Shown here: positions 8,463-15,670 of the stretch, piece by piece | Layout: every line of letters begins with the position of its first letter | Position numbering within the stretch: position 1 is the first letter of the stretch | NCBI GenBank assembly: GCA_038207745.1 | Contig: JBBQZL010000013.1 | Span: 1-24,061 of the forward strand | Direction: 5' to 3' | Length of the DNA: 24,061 bases | Source: JBBQZL01 sp038207745 | GTDB lineage: Bacteria; Actinomycetota; Thermoleophilia; Solirubrobacterales; 70-9 | The notes under the pieces: generated by a model | Told to the model about the DNA's origin: nothing | Databases searched by the model: none | Seen by the model: only the letters and a program-made list of their open reading frames with translations | Position numbers and translations under genes: made by a program

Positions 8463-9170
8463 TTACGTCGCTGATGATCGAGGCGCGCAGCGATCGACAC
8501 CCGCCGCGCCGTTGACGCTCGCAGCGATCAATTGAACGGTGGGTTCGACAAGCGCCAGCAGATCAGGGTCGGGGCTCTCTTCGAGCGCATCGCAGGCGAG
8601 CTGCCGCATCGCATAGACCAGTCCCAGGTAGGCCTCGTCGGGTAGAGGTCCGATTGAGGGGTCTTCCTTGCGCAAGAGCGCGTGTCGCGAACCGATCACA
8701 TCGGCGAGTTGCTTGAGCGCGCGGCGGCGGCGGAGACGCGCAGGCTTTCCCGCCGCATCCATCTCGATCTGCATCGCCCGGGCGACCACGGGATCGGACT
8801 GCAGGGTTTCGAGGTATGTACAGACAGCGGATTCGACAAAGACATGCCAGTAATCAGAGGGATTCAAGGCGGTATCCAGGCGGTCCGTCAGGACGGAAAT
8901 GAAACGTTCGTAGGCCGCGTCAGCGCAACCTGCCAGATCATCGAAGCAGGCGTAGTAGGCGGCGCGGGAAACGGCGGCATGCGCGACGATGTCGGTCACA
9001 TTGACGCCGGCCAGTCCTCGATCCGCCACAAGCTCGGCGAATGCCGCCATCAGTCGTTCGCGCTGCGCCGACTCCGCCTCGTCGCGGGCCAACGCGTGAC
9101 GACCCCGCGGTAGCTCCGCACGCGGTGAGAAGAAAACCCCCTGTTGGATCCTCGGGACTGCCACCTCCAA
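8463..9170 (-). CDS. TetR family transcriptional regulator
   Basis: This is a 235-residue regulator. An N-terminal linker LPRGRHALARDE leads into the TetR_N domain: RERLMAAFAELVADRG (helix 1), VNVTDIVAHAAVSRAAYYAC (HTH, with the recognition helix ending in the usual Y-Y-x-x-F-x-D). The ligand domain follows, all helical and with no named family. The start is uncertain. TTG at 9170 and GTG at 9164 both fit, and GGAGG overlaps the second. The gene is transcribed away from the alpha/beta hydrolase gene. The 16-bp element at 9245-9260 lies about 75 bp upstream and may be its own operator. No effector can be inferred. Confidence 0.88.
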   Translation of the reverse strand: MEVAVPRIQQGVFFSPRAELPRGRHALARDEAESAQRERLMAAFAELVADRGLAGVNVTDIVAHAAVSRAAYYACFDDLAGCADAAYERFISVLTDRLDTALNPSDYWHVFVESAVCTYLETLQSDPVVARAMQIEMDAAGKPARLRRRRALKQLADVIGSRHALLRKEDPSIGPLPDEAYLGLVYAMRQLACDALEESPDPDLLALVEPTVQLIAASVNGAAGVDRCAPRSSAT

Positions 9171-9228
9171 AGGATCTCATACGCCTCGCCACCATCCCAT
9201 CTGGCAGCGATGACACTGCGATCCCGAG

Positions 9229-9260
9229 TTGCCCTCATCGCCAGAGTACGCTACTGTACC
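9229..9260 (+). promoter_or_regulatory. Promoter with 16-bp element shared with the M28-like gene
   Basis: TTGCCC (9229-9234) and TACTGT (9252-9257) are 17 bp apart and fit a -35/-10 pair for the hydrolase. The 16-mer AGTACGCTACTGTACC (9245-9260) overlaps the -10 box. It recurs exactly, in the same orientation to its gene, in front of the M28-like gene. The core AGTA-CGC-TACT is an inverted repeat, as expected of a TetR-type operator. The 5' leader would be about 70 nt, and the TetR gene is divergent from here. Confidence 0.65.
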
Positions 9261-9333
9261 TTCGCCTCTGGGTGCAAGGCGCTCGGGGGCACGGAATGGG
9301 TTGAGGGGATCAGTGTCTAATCAGGAGGAATCC

Positions 9334-10593
9334 ATGCAGAACGGTACCGTCCACGGGACAAAAGCCCCCGTCGTCGGAGCGGTCGCTGCGCTGCTTGCAG
9401 TCATTGCGCATCTTGCGTCGGCGATCACCGTGAGGAGGCAGGAAATGCTTCCGAACAGTCTTGGATTTCGAGCCTTCCCCGGCGTCGGTTTGATGATCGC
9501 GATCCTCCTGACGGCGGTGTTCGCGTGCCTCGGCCCAGGTGCTGCCGCGGCTGCGATCTCCCAGCCTCTGCAGCCAAAGACCGGACCCGGGGGAAGGGAC
9601 TACACCCACAATTTCCGCGTCCATGCGGGCGGCAGCGGCAGCGATGCCTGGTACGTGTTCGAGCCGACAAAGCCGAAGCCGAAGAAGGCCCCCGTCGCCG
9701 TTGTCATGCACGGCTACTACGAGTTTGAAGGCTACGACTCGATGTTTGGGCTGATTCGTCACACGGTACGGAAGGGCACCATCGTCATCTACCCCAGGTG
9801 GCAGACCAGCTTCGCCACACCTTGCGTCGGGCCGTTTGACATCGAGCCATGCATCGATTCGACCGTCAACGGCATCAAGGGCGCGTTGGCCTACTTGAAA
9901 TCAGATCGAACGCGAGTGCAGCCTGAGATTCGCAAGACAAGCTACTTCGGCCTTTCGTTCGGCGGCATTATCACGGCGGATATGGCAAACCGATACCGGT
10001 CACTGAATCTGCCGAAACCACGTGCGATCTTTCTCGACGACCCCCATGACGGAGGCTTGACCGGCGCCCGGGAGCCGGCTCTTGACGATCACCTGACGGG
10101 GATCCCTGCGGGGACGCTATTCCAATGCCACTCTGGTGCCCACGGCGTCTTCGACGACATCTTCACCGGGGAGGGCGACCCCTCATATCTGGGGAAGCCC
10201 CAGCGGGACGGCAGCTGCAATTCCGTGTTCCCGAAGCTGACCTCGATCCCGGCCAAGAACAAGGACCTCGTGCTCACCTCGGAGGATAGGCACGGCGAAC
10301 CGTCACTCACCTCCGACCACGGCGTCTGCGGCGGAGGAGTGGACTCGTTCGTGGTCGACGCCTATGACTGGGGATTCTGCTGGAAGGTCTGGGACGCACT
10401 GCGCAGCTGCGCAATCGCGAAACACTGGTGCAGATATGCCCTCGGCGACACTCGGAAGCATCGCTACATCGGGACCTGGAGCGACGGCGTGCCCATTGTC
10501 GGGCTGAAGATCCGCGACCGCGCTCCGATCCGCGCCAAGCCTGCCCCGCCACGCGCGCCGGCTCCGCATAGGCACAAGCGAGGCCGGAGCTGA
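9334..10593 (+). CDS. Exported alpha/beta hydrolase-like protein
   Basis: The protein has 419 residues from the chosen start. The hydrolase core shows VAVVMHGYYEFEGYDSMFG (oxyanion strand and loop), GTIVIYPRW, a nucleophile elbow GLSFGG (G-x-S-x-G) and a later AIFLDDPHDGG strand. Many cysteines in the second half suggest disulfides and export. A proline/basic tail ends it. Two starts look equally usable. ATG at 9334 has AGGAGG 6 nt upstream. ATG at 9445 has GAGGAGG 6 nt upstream and begins a classical signal peptide (MLPNSLGFR, then a hydrophobic core, then PGAAAAAIS). I list the longer form, but the shorter one fits export better. Substrate unknown. Lipase/polyesterase-like enzymes share this fold. 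It is convergent with the M28-like gene. Confidence 0.8.
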   Translation: MQNGTVHGTKAPVVGAVAALLAVIAHLASAITVRRQEMLPNSLGFRAFPGVGLMIAILLTAVFACLGPGAAAAAISQPLQPKTGPGGRDYTHNFRVHAGGSGSDAWYVFEPTKPKPKKAPVAVVMHGYYEFEGYDSMFGLIRHTVRKGTIVIYPRWQTSFATPCVGPFDIEPCIDSTVNGIKGALAYLKSDRTRVQPEIRKTSYFGLSFGGIITADMANRYRSLNLPKPRAIFLDDPHDGGLTGAREPALDDHLTGIPAGTLFQCHSGAHGVFDDIFTGEGDPSYLGKPQRDGSCNSVFPKLTSIPAKNKDLVLTSEDRHGEPSLTSDHGVCGGGVDSFVVDAYDWGFCWKVWDALRSCAIAKHWCRYALGDTRKHRYIGTWSDGVPIVGLKIRDRAPIRAKPAPPRAPAPHRHKRGRS

Positions 10594-10941
10594 ATCGAGT
10601 CGTCGGGGAAGCAAAGCCTTGATGCTCGATCAGATGACGGTGCGAGGCCCCTCGAGGAGACCCTCGCGGGCCGGGGAATCCGCCACATCACAACTTGCCC
10701 CTATCGCCCCCGGGCCAGCGCCAAGGCAGAGTGCTGCCAGCAGACGAGTTTCCGGGAGTGATGATACAGGCTCAGCTATCGCTCCTCGGCGCACCGGACC
10801 GCGGCTCTGCCACGCTGGCGATGTCAAGGCCAGTCGACCTCCACAACGAACGCAGACCCCATCCAGGCGTCGGGGTCGGCCGCCAATCGGCCGTGTTCAC
10901 GACATCTCCGTGGAGGAAGGCCAGCCCGGAATCGAGACGCG
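10594..10941. other. Intergenic stretch without a recognisable gene
   Basis: These 348 bp follow the hydrolase stop. Plus-strand frames are open but give arginine/proline-rich translations without family character. I see nothing I can name. It leads into the RES and Fic remnants and may be decayed mobile DNA. Confidence 0.3.
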
Positions 10942-11066
10942 ATAAGCGTCCAGGGCGCTGCGAGATTCGGGCTATGCCGGCATCCGCCACCGGGCCCTTA
11001 ACGACCCGAGCGGGCAGCTGGTCTCCATCACCCTCTTCGGCCCGGGCAAACGGCCGCGAACCGCCG
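10942..11066 (+). pseudogene. 3' remnant of a RES-domain toxin gene
   Basis: From 10955 the frame reads ALRDSGYAGIRHRALNDPSG, then QLVSITLFGPGKRPRTAA. The intact RES toxin at 15667-16266 has ALRDAGYAGIRYKARHDPRG, QLVSIALFGSSKPPRTAA at the matching place, including the conserved serine. The DNA match seems to start a little earlier (about 10942). The N-terminal two thirds, with the Arg and Glu active-site residues, are absent. The C-terminal 30 or so residues are deleted, joining straight to the shared hairpin. This is a dead fragment of a second RES gene. Confidence 0.85.
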
Positions 11067-11084
11067 CCACTCGCGGCGGCGGTT
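11059..11084 (+). terminator. Hairpin conserved after RES genes
   Basis: AACCGCCGCC (11059-11068), loop ACTCGC, GGCGGCGGTT (11075-11084) form a perfect 10-bp stem. The intact RES gene ends in nearly the same hairpin (CCGCCGCC-ACTCAA-GGCGGCGG, 16242-16263). No T tract follows. A stem-type terminator or mRNA 3' stabiliser is the likely role. Confidence 0.45.
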
Positions 11085-11139
11085 GGACAACACCGCACCG
11101 TCTCGTTCGCCGTTGCCACCGAGTGCTGCCCTCCGCCGC

Positions 11140-11276
11140 CATCGTTGGTTGACCGAAGGCGCTTCACGCAGCAGAACATCCCTCCCATCTGTCACCTTCT
11201 CTTCATTTCGATGTCGGCTGCGAACAACGGTCTCCGACAATCGCCCCAAAGCATTGATGGTCACGATCGCCGAGGT
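11140..11276 (-). pseudogene. 3' remnant of a Fic-family gene
   Basis: On the minus strand TSAIVTINALGRLSETVVRS, then RHRNEEK, aligns with the winged-helix C-terminus of the intact Fic protein (RSRVATIKALERLSDAGIVS, RHRNQKK). The plus-strand DNA shares CGATGTCGGCTG with 13549-13560. A small indel disturbs the D-A-G-I-V region. The Fic core with HPFxDGNGR is absent. After about 40 codons the similarity is lost. This is a dead second copy. Confidence 0.7.
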
Positions 11277-11307
11277 ACGGCGCGGTACCGCAGCCCGGCC
11301 GTCTTAC

Positions 11308-12960
11308 CTACGCCCCCGGTCCCGGCGCGAACTGCGGAAGTGATTCGGTCGGGCAGGGAGTCTTCGTCCCTGCCGTCAGCTCTGCCTGAAGCGCGGGGTA
11401 GTCGCCGTCGATCTCTGCTCGTGGCAGCCCATCGAGGGCGAGCACAGTGTCGCCGGCGGCGAGCACCTGAGTCCGCATCTGGCCGAAGTCGATCGCCTTG
11501 GCCCCGAACACCGGGTCATAAAGTGACCACGGTCCCGAAATCATTGCGAGCGTTGGGATCAACTGAGTATGGAACGAGGTACCGAGACCGCCCATTGAGC
11601 AGATCGGTGGCGCCTGGTTCGAGTTCGGCAACCCAAGGCCCTTCAGGACCGCCGTCCGCGGGAGGCTTCTCCTCTTGGTCGAGCGAACCGCCGCCTTGCG
11701 GAGGGTCTCGCTGTCGCCGGCACCAAACAGAGCCGGGTCAGCCACTCCGGTGAACTTCAGGCGCTTGTTGGCGCCGTCGCCGGTCGGCATGATCTCTCGA
11801 GTACCAAGGTGCTCGATCGTGAACGCAAATGCGAGCTTCTTGGATAGGGGGTAATGACTCGGGAGCAGGCCGTCATTGCGGTATGCGTCGTGGCCGGTCG
11901 AGAAGACCAGCTCGAGCGTGCGCGGGCGGCAGCTGAGCGGCAGCTTCGCGTAGTAGCGGGCGAATGCCAACATGCCGATCACACCGTTCTCCTGAACCCA
12001 CGAGTTGCCGTCGGTGTTGGCCGCGAGAACCATCTTCTCGGAGCTTCGACCGGGAAGTCGGGCGATCAGGTTTCGAGATTTCGCTCGGGTGATCCGAGCC
12101 TGGACGCTTACCCGCGCGGTGCTGCCCTCAGCTGCGAGAGCCTTCAGCTGCTCGCCCTGGGCGCGGCCGACGAAGATCTCCGGCTGCCGGTAGATCGTTC
12201 CTACGTGCGGGTCGTAGTAACCGTGAATCTGCTTCTGCGGCACGTCGAAGACGTAGATCACCCCAGAGGCGCCGGCCTCGCCGGCAGCGAGCGAGTCCTC
12301 ATGGACATTCGGGCTGAGGTAGGGCCGGACGTAGTCGGCGTAGCCCTCGAGGTCTGGAGTCACATAGATGCCGAGAATCGCAGACAGCAGGCCGAAGGGG
12401 ATCGAACCGAGCTGGAAGTCCCGAACGACAATCTTGCCGGCCGAGTTCTCGGGAGTGATCTCTTCTTCCGGCGGGAGATAGACGAGCTGACCTGCGCGGC
12501 CGCGCTTGTTGGTTGCCTTGGACCAGTGGACGGCTCCGGCATCGGCGATCTTGACCGTCGATCCGTCGGACTTTCTGACGGTGAGTCCACCAGCGGAGCT
12601 GATGTCGAGGCCCGGTCGATGCTTGAAACGAGTCTTCGGAAGCCAGGCGTAGGGCTTGAAACGAATCGAGTGGGTCTTCAGACCTATCCGGCGGGACTGG
12701 CCCTCCAGCCAATCAATCGACTTGTTGTGGGCCGTGCTTCCGAGGACGCGCGGACCGAAGCTGTTGAACTTCGCGGTCATCTTCCGCAGCTGAGTCTTAC
12801 TGGTGAAATTTCTGGCCTTGACGCTGTCGGGGCACTTCGCCGCCCTTGCGGCAGGAACCAGAGCAAGCAAGAAGACGAACGTGCCAACGATTGCCGCGAC
12901 CCAAGACATCCTCGTCTTGCGGTGGGGGGCCGCCCTTGGGCTAAGAGAAATCGACAGCAT
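11308..12960 (-). CDS. Exported M28-like protein with PA domain
   Basis: This 550-residue protein has a signal peptide in its first 40 residues (RKTR, hydrophobic core, LVPAARAA). A long N-terminal part leads to a PA-like insert containing SLAAGEAGASGVIYVFDVP. The C-terminal part follows the M28 peptidase layout: NLIARLPG, KMVLAANTDGNSWVQENG, GMLAFARYYAKLP, TLELVFSTGHD, IEHLGTREIM and a late SFHTQLIPTL. The usual HxD metal-ligand pair reads NTD here and the EE pair reads GHD. The fold is therefore M28 but the metal site is unusual, and the protein may be a divergent hydrolase or inactive. ATG at 12960 has AAGGAGAGG about 6 nt upstream. It shares a promoter element with the hydrolase it converges on. 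Confidence 0.75.
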   Translation of the reverse strand: MLSISLSPRAAPHRKTRMSWVAAIVGTFVFLLALVPAARAAKCPDSVKARNFTSKTQLRKMTAKFNSFGPRVLGSTAHNKSIDWLEGQSRRIGLKTHSIRFKPYAWLPKTRFKHRPGLDISSAGGLTVRKSDGSTVKIADAGAVHWSKATNKRGRAGQLVYLPPEEEITPENSAGKIVVRDFQLGSIPFGLLSAILGIYVTPDLEGYADYVRPYLSPNVHEDSLAAGEAGASGVIYVFDVPQKQIHGYYDPHVGTIYRQPEIFVGRAQGEQLKALAAEGSTARVSVQARITRAKSRNLIARLPGRSSEKMVLAANTDGNSWVQENGVIGMLAFARYYAKLPLSCRPRTLELVFSTGHDAYRNDGLLPSHYPLSKKLAFAFTIEHLGTREIMPTGDGANKRLKFTGVADPALFGAGDSETLRKAAVRSTKRRSLPRTAVLKGLGLPNSNQAPPICSMGGLGTSFHTQLIPTLAMISGPWSLYDPVFGAKAIDFGQMRTQVLAAGDTVLALDGLPRAEIDGDYPALQAELTAGTKTPCPTESLPQFAPGPGA

Positions 12961-13045
12961 CCTGGCCTCTCCTTAGGGTCTCAGTCATGTGGTCAACTCA
13001 AACCGGTGCCGCCCGAAAGCCTCGGTCGGCTCATTGCGGGTTGAC

Positions 13046-13078
13046 GGTACAGTAGCGTACTGCTGTGATGCAGCGCAA
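13046..13078 (-). promoter_or_regulatory. Promoter with 16-bp element of the M28-like gene
   Basis: Reading the minus strand, TTGCGC (13073-13078) and TACTGT (13049-13054) are 18 bp apart. The exact 16-mer AGTACGCTACTGTACC (13061-13046) overlaps the -10. The flank GAGTTGC(C/G)CT is also shared with the promoter at 9229. The element ends 85 bp before the ATG, against 73 bp for the hydrolase. Confidence 0.65.
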
Positions 13079-13193
13079 CTCTGAGGTGCTTGCCGCACGG
13101 CTCACATAGAACTGGATCTGACCGGCTCTCGCAGACACACTGGGCCCGGAGGACTCGGCTGGAGGAGTCCAAGCGCCATTCACAAAGCCCGCG

Positions 13194-13290
13194 AATCCGC
13201 CGGAGTTCAAGGCTGAGGAGGGCCCGCCTGGTCAAGACCCCGGGCGACCCGATCGCCCGGGTAGCCGAGGATCTGGGGACCTCGCGCCGT
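13194..13290 (+). pseudogene. IS3-type OrfA transposase remnant
   Basis: NPPEFKAE in one frame, followed after a short insertion by ARLVKTPGDPIARVAEDLGT in the next frame, reproduces the N-terminal HTH region of IS3-family OrfA (consensus style P-x-E-F-K-x-E-A-V-R-L-V, then V-A-x-D-L-G-I-S). About 30 codons are left, with no OrfB and no inverted repeats seen. A perfect 9-bp stem (13239-13247/13253-13261) lies inside it. The remaining sequence 13079-13193 and 13291-13372 holds nothing I recognise. Confidence 0.6.
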
Positions 13291-13372
13291 TGTATTGCCC
13301 AATCCGTTGCCCATCCGCGAAGCACGACCCTCGTTGGGAGCCGGGATTCGCTTGATCATGGGCGGTTCTTGA

Positions 13373-13409
13373 GGTACCGCGACGGGGGTTCGAACCCCGG
13401 TTTCCGGAC
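13373..13409 (-). repeat. Left att-like copy of the tRNA-Glu 3' half
   Basis: These 37 bp match 21238-21274, the 3' part of the tRNA-Glu gene, at 34 of 37 positions, with 21 contiguous identities at the right end. The copy carries the T-arm and the 3' acceptor strand, on the same strand as the tRNA. The anticodon loop and 5' half are absent. This is what an integrase crossover in a tRNA 3' end leaves behind. A decayed tRNA duplicate is the alternative. Confidence 0.7.
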
Positions 13410-13452
13410 CGTGCTGCACTGGCTCGCTGCCCACAGTCGGTCGAGCTCCGCA

Positions 13453-14634
13453 TCAATGAGTGGGTGACTTCACCGAAGCTTCGAACTCCTTGAGAAGCGA
13501 GAAAAGTTCCCCGGCCTCCCAGCTATCCCCCTTCTTCTGGTTGCGATGTCGGCTGACAATGCCTGCGTCCGACAGTCGTTCCAGGGCCTTGATCGTTGCG
13601 ACTCTTGAGCGCATGATTTCCGATTCGGCAACCGCCGCTGTGATGATCGGGTACCTCGGAAGAAGGTCGATGATCGGGATCACCGCAGAATCAGACCTGA
13701 CTTTCCCGATCCTCCCCAACCACTCCTTTTGAAGACGGCGAACATCGGACGAGAACGACGATGCCCGCTCAGCCGCGACGCTGACCGCGCGGGAGAATTG
13801 ATCAATCCAAATCTCCGCGCGACCTTCGCGGAAACGCTCGAGGCCGGCGATATACGAGTCCTTGTTGGCCCCCAGAACCAGGCTGACCGGGGGCACGTAG
13901 CGGGGAGCGATGTCCCGGCGCCGAAAAATGGCATGGATCAGACACCTCCCGACGCGTCCGTTTCCATCTCCAAAGGGATGGATCGTTTCGAACTGAGCGT
14001 GGGCGACCGCCGCCTGTAGGACAACCGGCAGGTCATCTCGATCCATGAACGCGCAGAGATCCTCCAAGAGCGGAAGGACGAACTGATGAGGAGGGCCGAC
14101 GTAGTCGGCATCCGGAGGGGCAGTGCCGCCAATCCAGCTTGTCTCCTGTCGGATTTCGCCGGCGATCTTATCCAGAGGCGGGACGATGGCCATCTCCGCA
14201 TGGATCGACGCGATGTCGTCGACGCTGAATGAATCAGCGGAAGCTCCGACCTCAACTGCCCGCTCCATCGCCTGCACATTGGCGACGATTTCCTTTGCCT
14301 TGTGATGACCCTGAAAACCTTCCAACTCGGCCTCGGCGAGCTTTCGATGTGAAATGCTCAACCCCTCAATCTGAGATGAGGCCAGAGCTTCTGATCGCAG
14401 TAGCTGACGAGCCAGACCCTCAAGGGGGATGAGTTCTTCCGTGCCCCTGTTCAGGGAAACCACGGCGCTCGCCGCTTTCTCGGTCAATGTTGCCGAAGAG
14501 CTGCCCAGTTCGAATTCTTCAGAGGCGATCTCATCGGGGACGAACGCCTGGTACATGCCACTGCGGCGCTTCGACCCGCCGGGGCGGTCAAAGTCCGGCT
14601 CCCAGATCAACTCCTCGTATCGACCACGAAGCAT
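13453..14634 (-). CDS. Fic family protein, autoinhibited class II type
   Basis: This 393-residue protein probably transfers AMP (or a related nucleotide moiety) to target proteins. The Fic motif HPFGDGNGRVGR begins at H219. An N-terminal inhibitory helix motif, SSQIEG at 86-91, fits (S/T)xxxE(G/N), where the Glu blocks ATP gamma-phosphate binding. The order is Fic_N region, inhibitory helix, Fic core, then a C-terminal winged helix (residues about 325-370, ending in RHRNQKK) that may bind DNA. All key residues are intact. ATG at 14634 has GGAGG 8 nt upstream. It has no antitoxin partner, as expected when inhibition is intramolecular. A dead copy of its C-terminus lies at 11140-11276. Targets are unknown. 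Confidence 0.92.
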   Translation of the reverse strand: MLRGRYEELIWEPDFDRPGGSKRRSGMYQAFVPDEIASEEFELGSSSATLTEKAASAVVSLNRGTEELIPLEGLARQLLRSEALASSQIEGLSISHRKLAEAELEGFQGHHKAKEIVANVQAMERAVEVGASADSFSVDDIASIHAEMAIVPPLDKIAGEIRQETSWIGGTAPPDADYVGPPHQFVLPLLEDLCAFMDRDDLPVVLQAAVAHAQFETIHPFGDGNGRVGRCLIHAIFRRRDIAPRYVPPVSLVLGANKDSYIAGLERFREGRAEIWIDQFSRAVSVAAERASSFSSDVRRLQKEWLGRIGKVRSDSAVIPIIDLLPRYPIITAAVAESEIMRSRVATIKALERLSDAGIVSRHRNQKKGDSWEAGELFSLLKEFEASVKSPTH

Positions 14635-14780
14635 TTCGAAACCTCCGTAGGGTTCAAGCCAATTCGTCGAGCTTAAACTCTAGCCGACTAACCTTAAGGC
14701 TGCAACCCTGGGCCTGAACCTTCAGCGAGACCAACGCAGAACTCAAAACAGATCTGACGCTTCACGCCCCACGCATAACA

Positions 14781-14836
14781 TCGCCCGGGCACCGGCACCG
14801 GGATTCGACCCCCCGGTGTCTAGATCTGTCGGGCGA
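14781..14836 (-). other. Hairpin resembling a tRNA T-arm plus acceptor stem
   Basis: On the minus strand 5' TCGCCCG (14836-14830) can pair with CGGGCGA (14787-14781), enclosing the hairpin CACCGGG-GGGTCGAAT-CCCGGTG. The loop resembles a T-loop, and the plus strand loosely resembles the tRNA-Glu att copy (ACCGG-ACCGGGATTCGA). There is no D-arm or anticodon arm. It may be another degraded att copy or simply the terminator of the PIN fragment, whose stop codon lies inside it. Bases 14635-14780 otherwise hold only the Fic promoter region. Confidence 0.3.
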
Positions 14837-15002
14837 CCGGGCCCCAAAGGTCGACGACCCCGCACGGCAGCTGGTTGGCACGGTCGATGATCTCCGGGTC
14901 CCCAGTGAGCAGGTCGGCTCCGTTTTCTGCCGCCACCGCGATCGCAAAACAGTCGGCCAATGAGATCGGATGTTCTGCCTTGAGATCGGCTACCGCCCGC
15001 AT
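14820..15002 (-). pseudogene. C-terminal half of a PIN-domain (VapC-like) toxin
   Basis: The last 60 codons of this frame (MRAVADLKAEHPISLADCFA, then IAVAAENGADLLTGDPEIID) match the second half of a VapC-type PIN ribonuclease. The acidic residues of SLADCFA and LTGDPE are kept. The N-terminal half with the first catalytic Asp is missing and the upstream frame has no PIN character. No antitoxin is found next to it. It is divergent from the Xre-RES pair and overlaps its promoter side. Confidence 0.75.
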
Positions 15003-15122
15003 CGCAGATATCCCTGGCACCAGGAAGCCTCGGAACGATGTCTGCTTGGGCCGGCTTCGCGAAGGATTTCTCCCCTGCCCATTTCCCGGCTGGACCACAG
15101 GCGAGCGGCATGCATCAACTTC

Positions 15123-15151
15123 TTGACTGTTGACGGGGTTGACGCTATCCT
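15123..15151 (+). promoter_or_regulatory. Xre-RES promoter with triple TTGAC repeat
   Basis: TTGACT (15123-15128) and TATCCT (15146-15151) are exactly 17 bp apart, and the ATG follows 9 nt later, so the message is nearly leaderless. TTGAC is present three times (15123, 15130, 15139). These could be sites for the Xre antitoxin, which in this family represses its own operon. Confidence 0.7.
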
Positions 15152-15160
15152 CGAAAGCCA

Positions 15161-15670
15161 ATGGCAGCGAATCCAGCCCTCCTTGATCGCACCGTCGCAG
15201 AGTTCCGGCGCACCCTTACCGAGATCGGCGGCCAGCCCAGCTCGGCCGACGATGCCGAGATGCTCGGTCGCCGTGCGGCGATGGTCGTGCTCGCCGGCGG
15301 CGCCTGGGAACGTGCTCTCGGAGAGCTCCTGACCAGTGCTGAAGCCCGCGTCCTGCTCGGCGGCGTCAGCCGAGAGGCACTGCGCAAGCGCGTCCTCAGC
15401 GGCTCGTTGATCGCCCTGCGCGACAATGCCGACCTGATCCGCTACCCCCGCTGGCAGTTCGACGCCGCGAACAGCACCCCCTTCCGGGCGGTCAAGAAGC
15501 TCAACGAGATCTTCGGTGAGGCGGGACTCGACCCCTGGTCGCTCGCCGCGTTTGCCACGGCTCCACAGCCGGAGCTGGGCAACCGGGCCCCGGTCGATGC
15601 CTTCGCCGACACCGACCTCGATCCCCTGCTTCTCTCAGCCCGGCGCGCCGTGGCCGAACTGACGCGTTGA
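15161..15670 (+). CDS. Xre/MbcA/ParS-type antitoxin
   Basis: The 169-residue antitoxin pairs with the RES toxin. An N-terminal helical HTH region (about 20-95) contains ARVLLGGVSREALRKRVLSG, a typical recognition-helix stretch, and LIRYPRWQFD. A C-terminal DUF2384-like domain follows: FRAVKKLNEIFGEAGLDPWS then PELGNRAPVDAF. The latter is the toxin-binding part in the family. The start is the ATG 9 nt after the -10 box. The stop overlaps the toxin start, so translation is coupled. Expected roles are to bind and block the toxin and to repress the operon. Confidence 0.88.
   Translation: MAANPALLDRTVAEFRRTLTEIGGQPSSADDAEMLGRRAAMVVLAGGAWERALGELLTSAEARVLLGGVSREALRKRVLSGSLIALRDNADLIRYPRWQFDAANSTPFRAVKKLNEIFGEAGLDPWSLAAFATAPQPELGNRAPVDAFADTDLDPLLLSARRAVAELTR

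Noticed and set aside
11854..13044. Plus-strand open frame of 396 codons
   Set aside because: It is antisense to the M28-like gene, which has a signal peptide, a Shine-Dalgarno and family motifs.
13239..13261. Perfect 9-bp stem CCCGGGCGA/TCGCCCGGG as a terminator
   Set aside because: It lies inside the OrfA remnant, has no T tract and no gene ends at it. Most likely a chance palindrome of GC-rich coding DNA.
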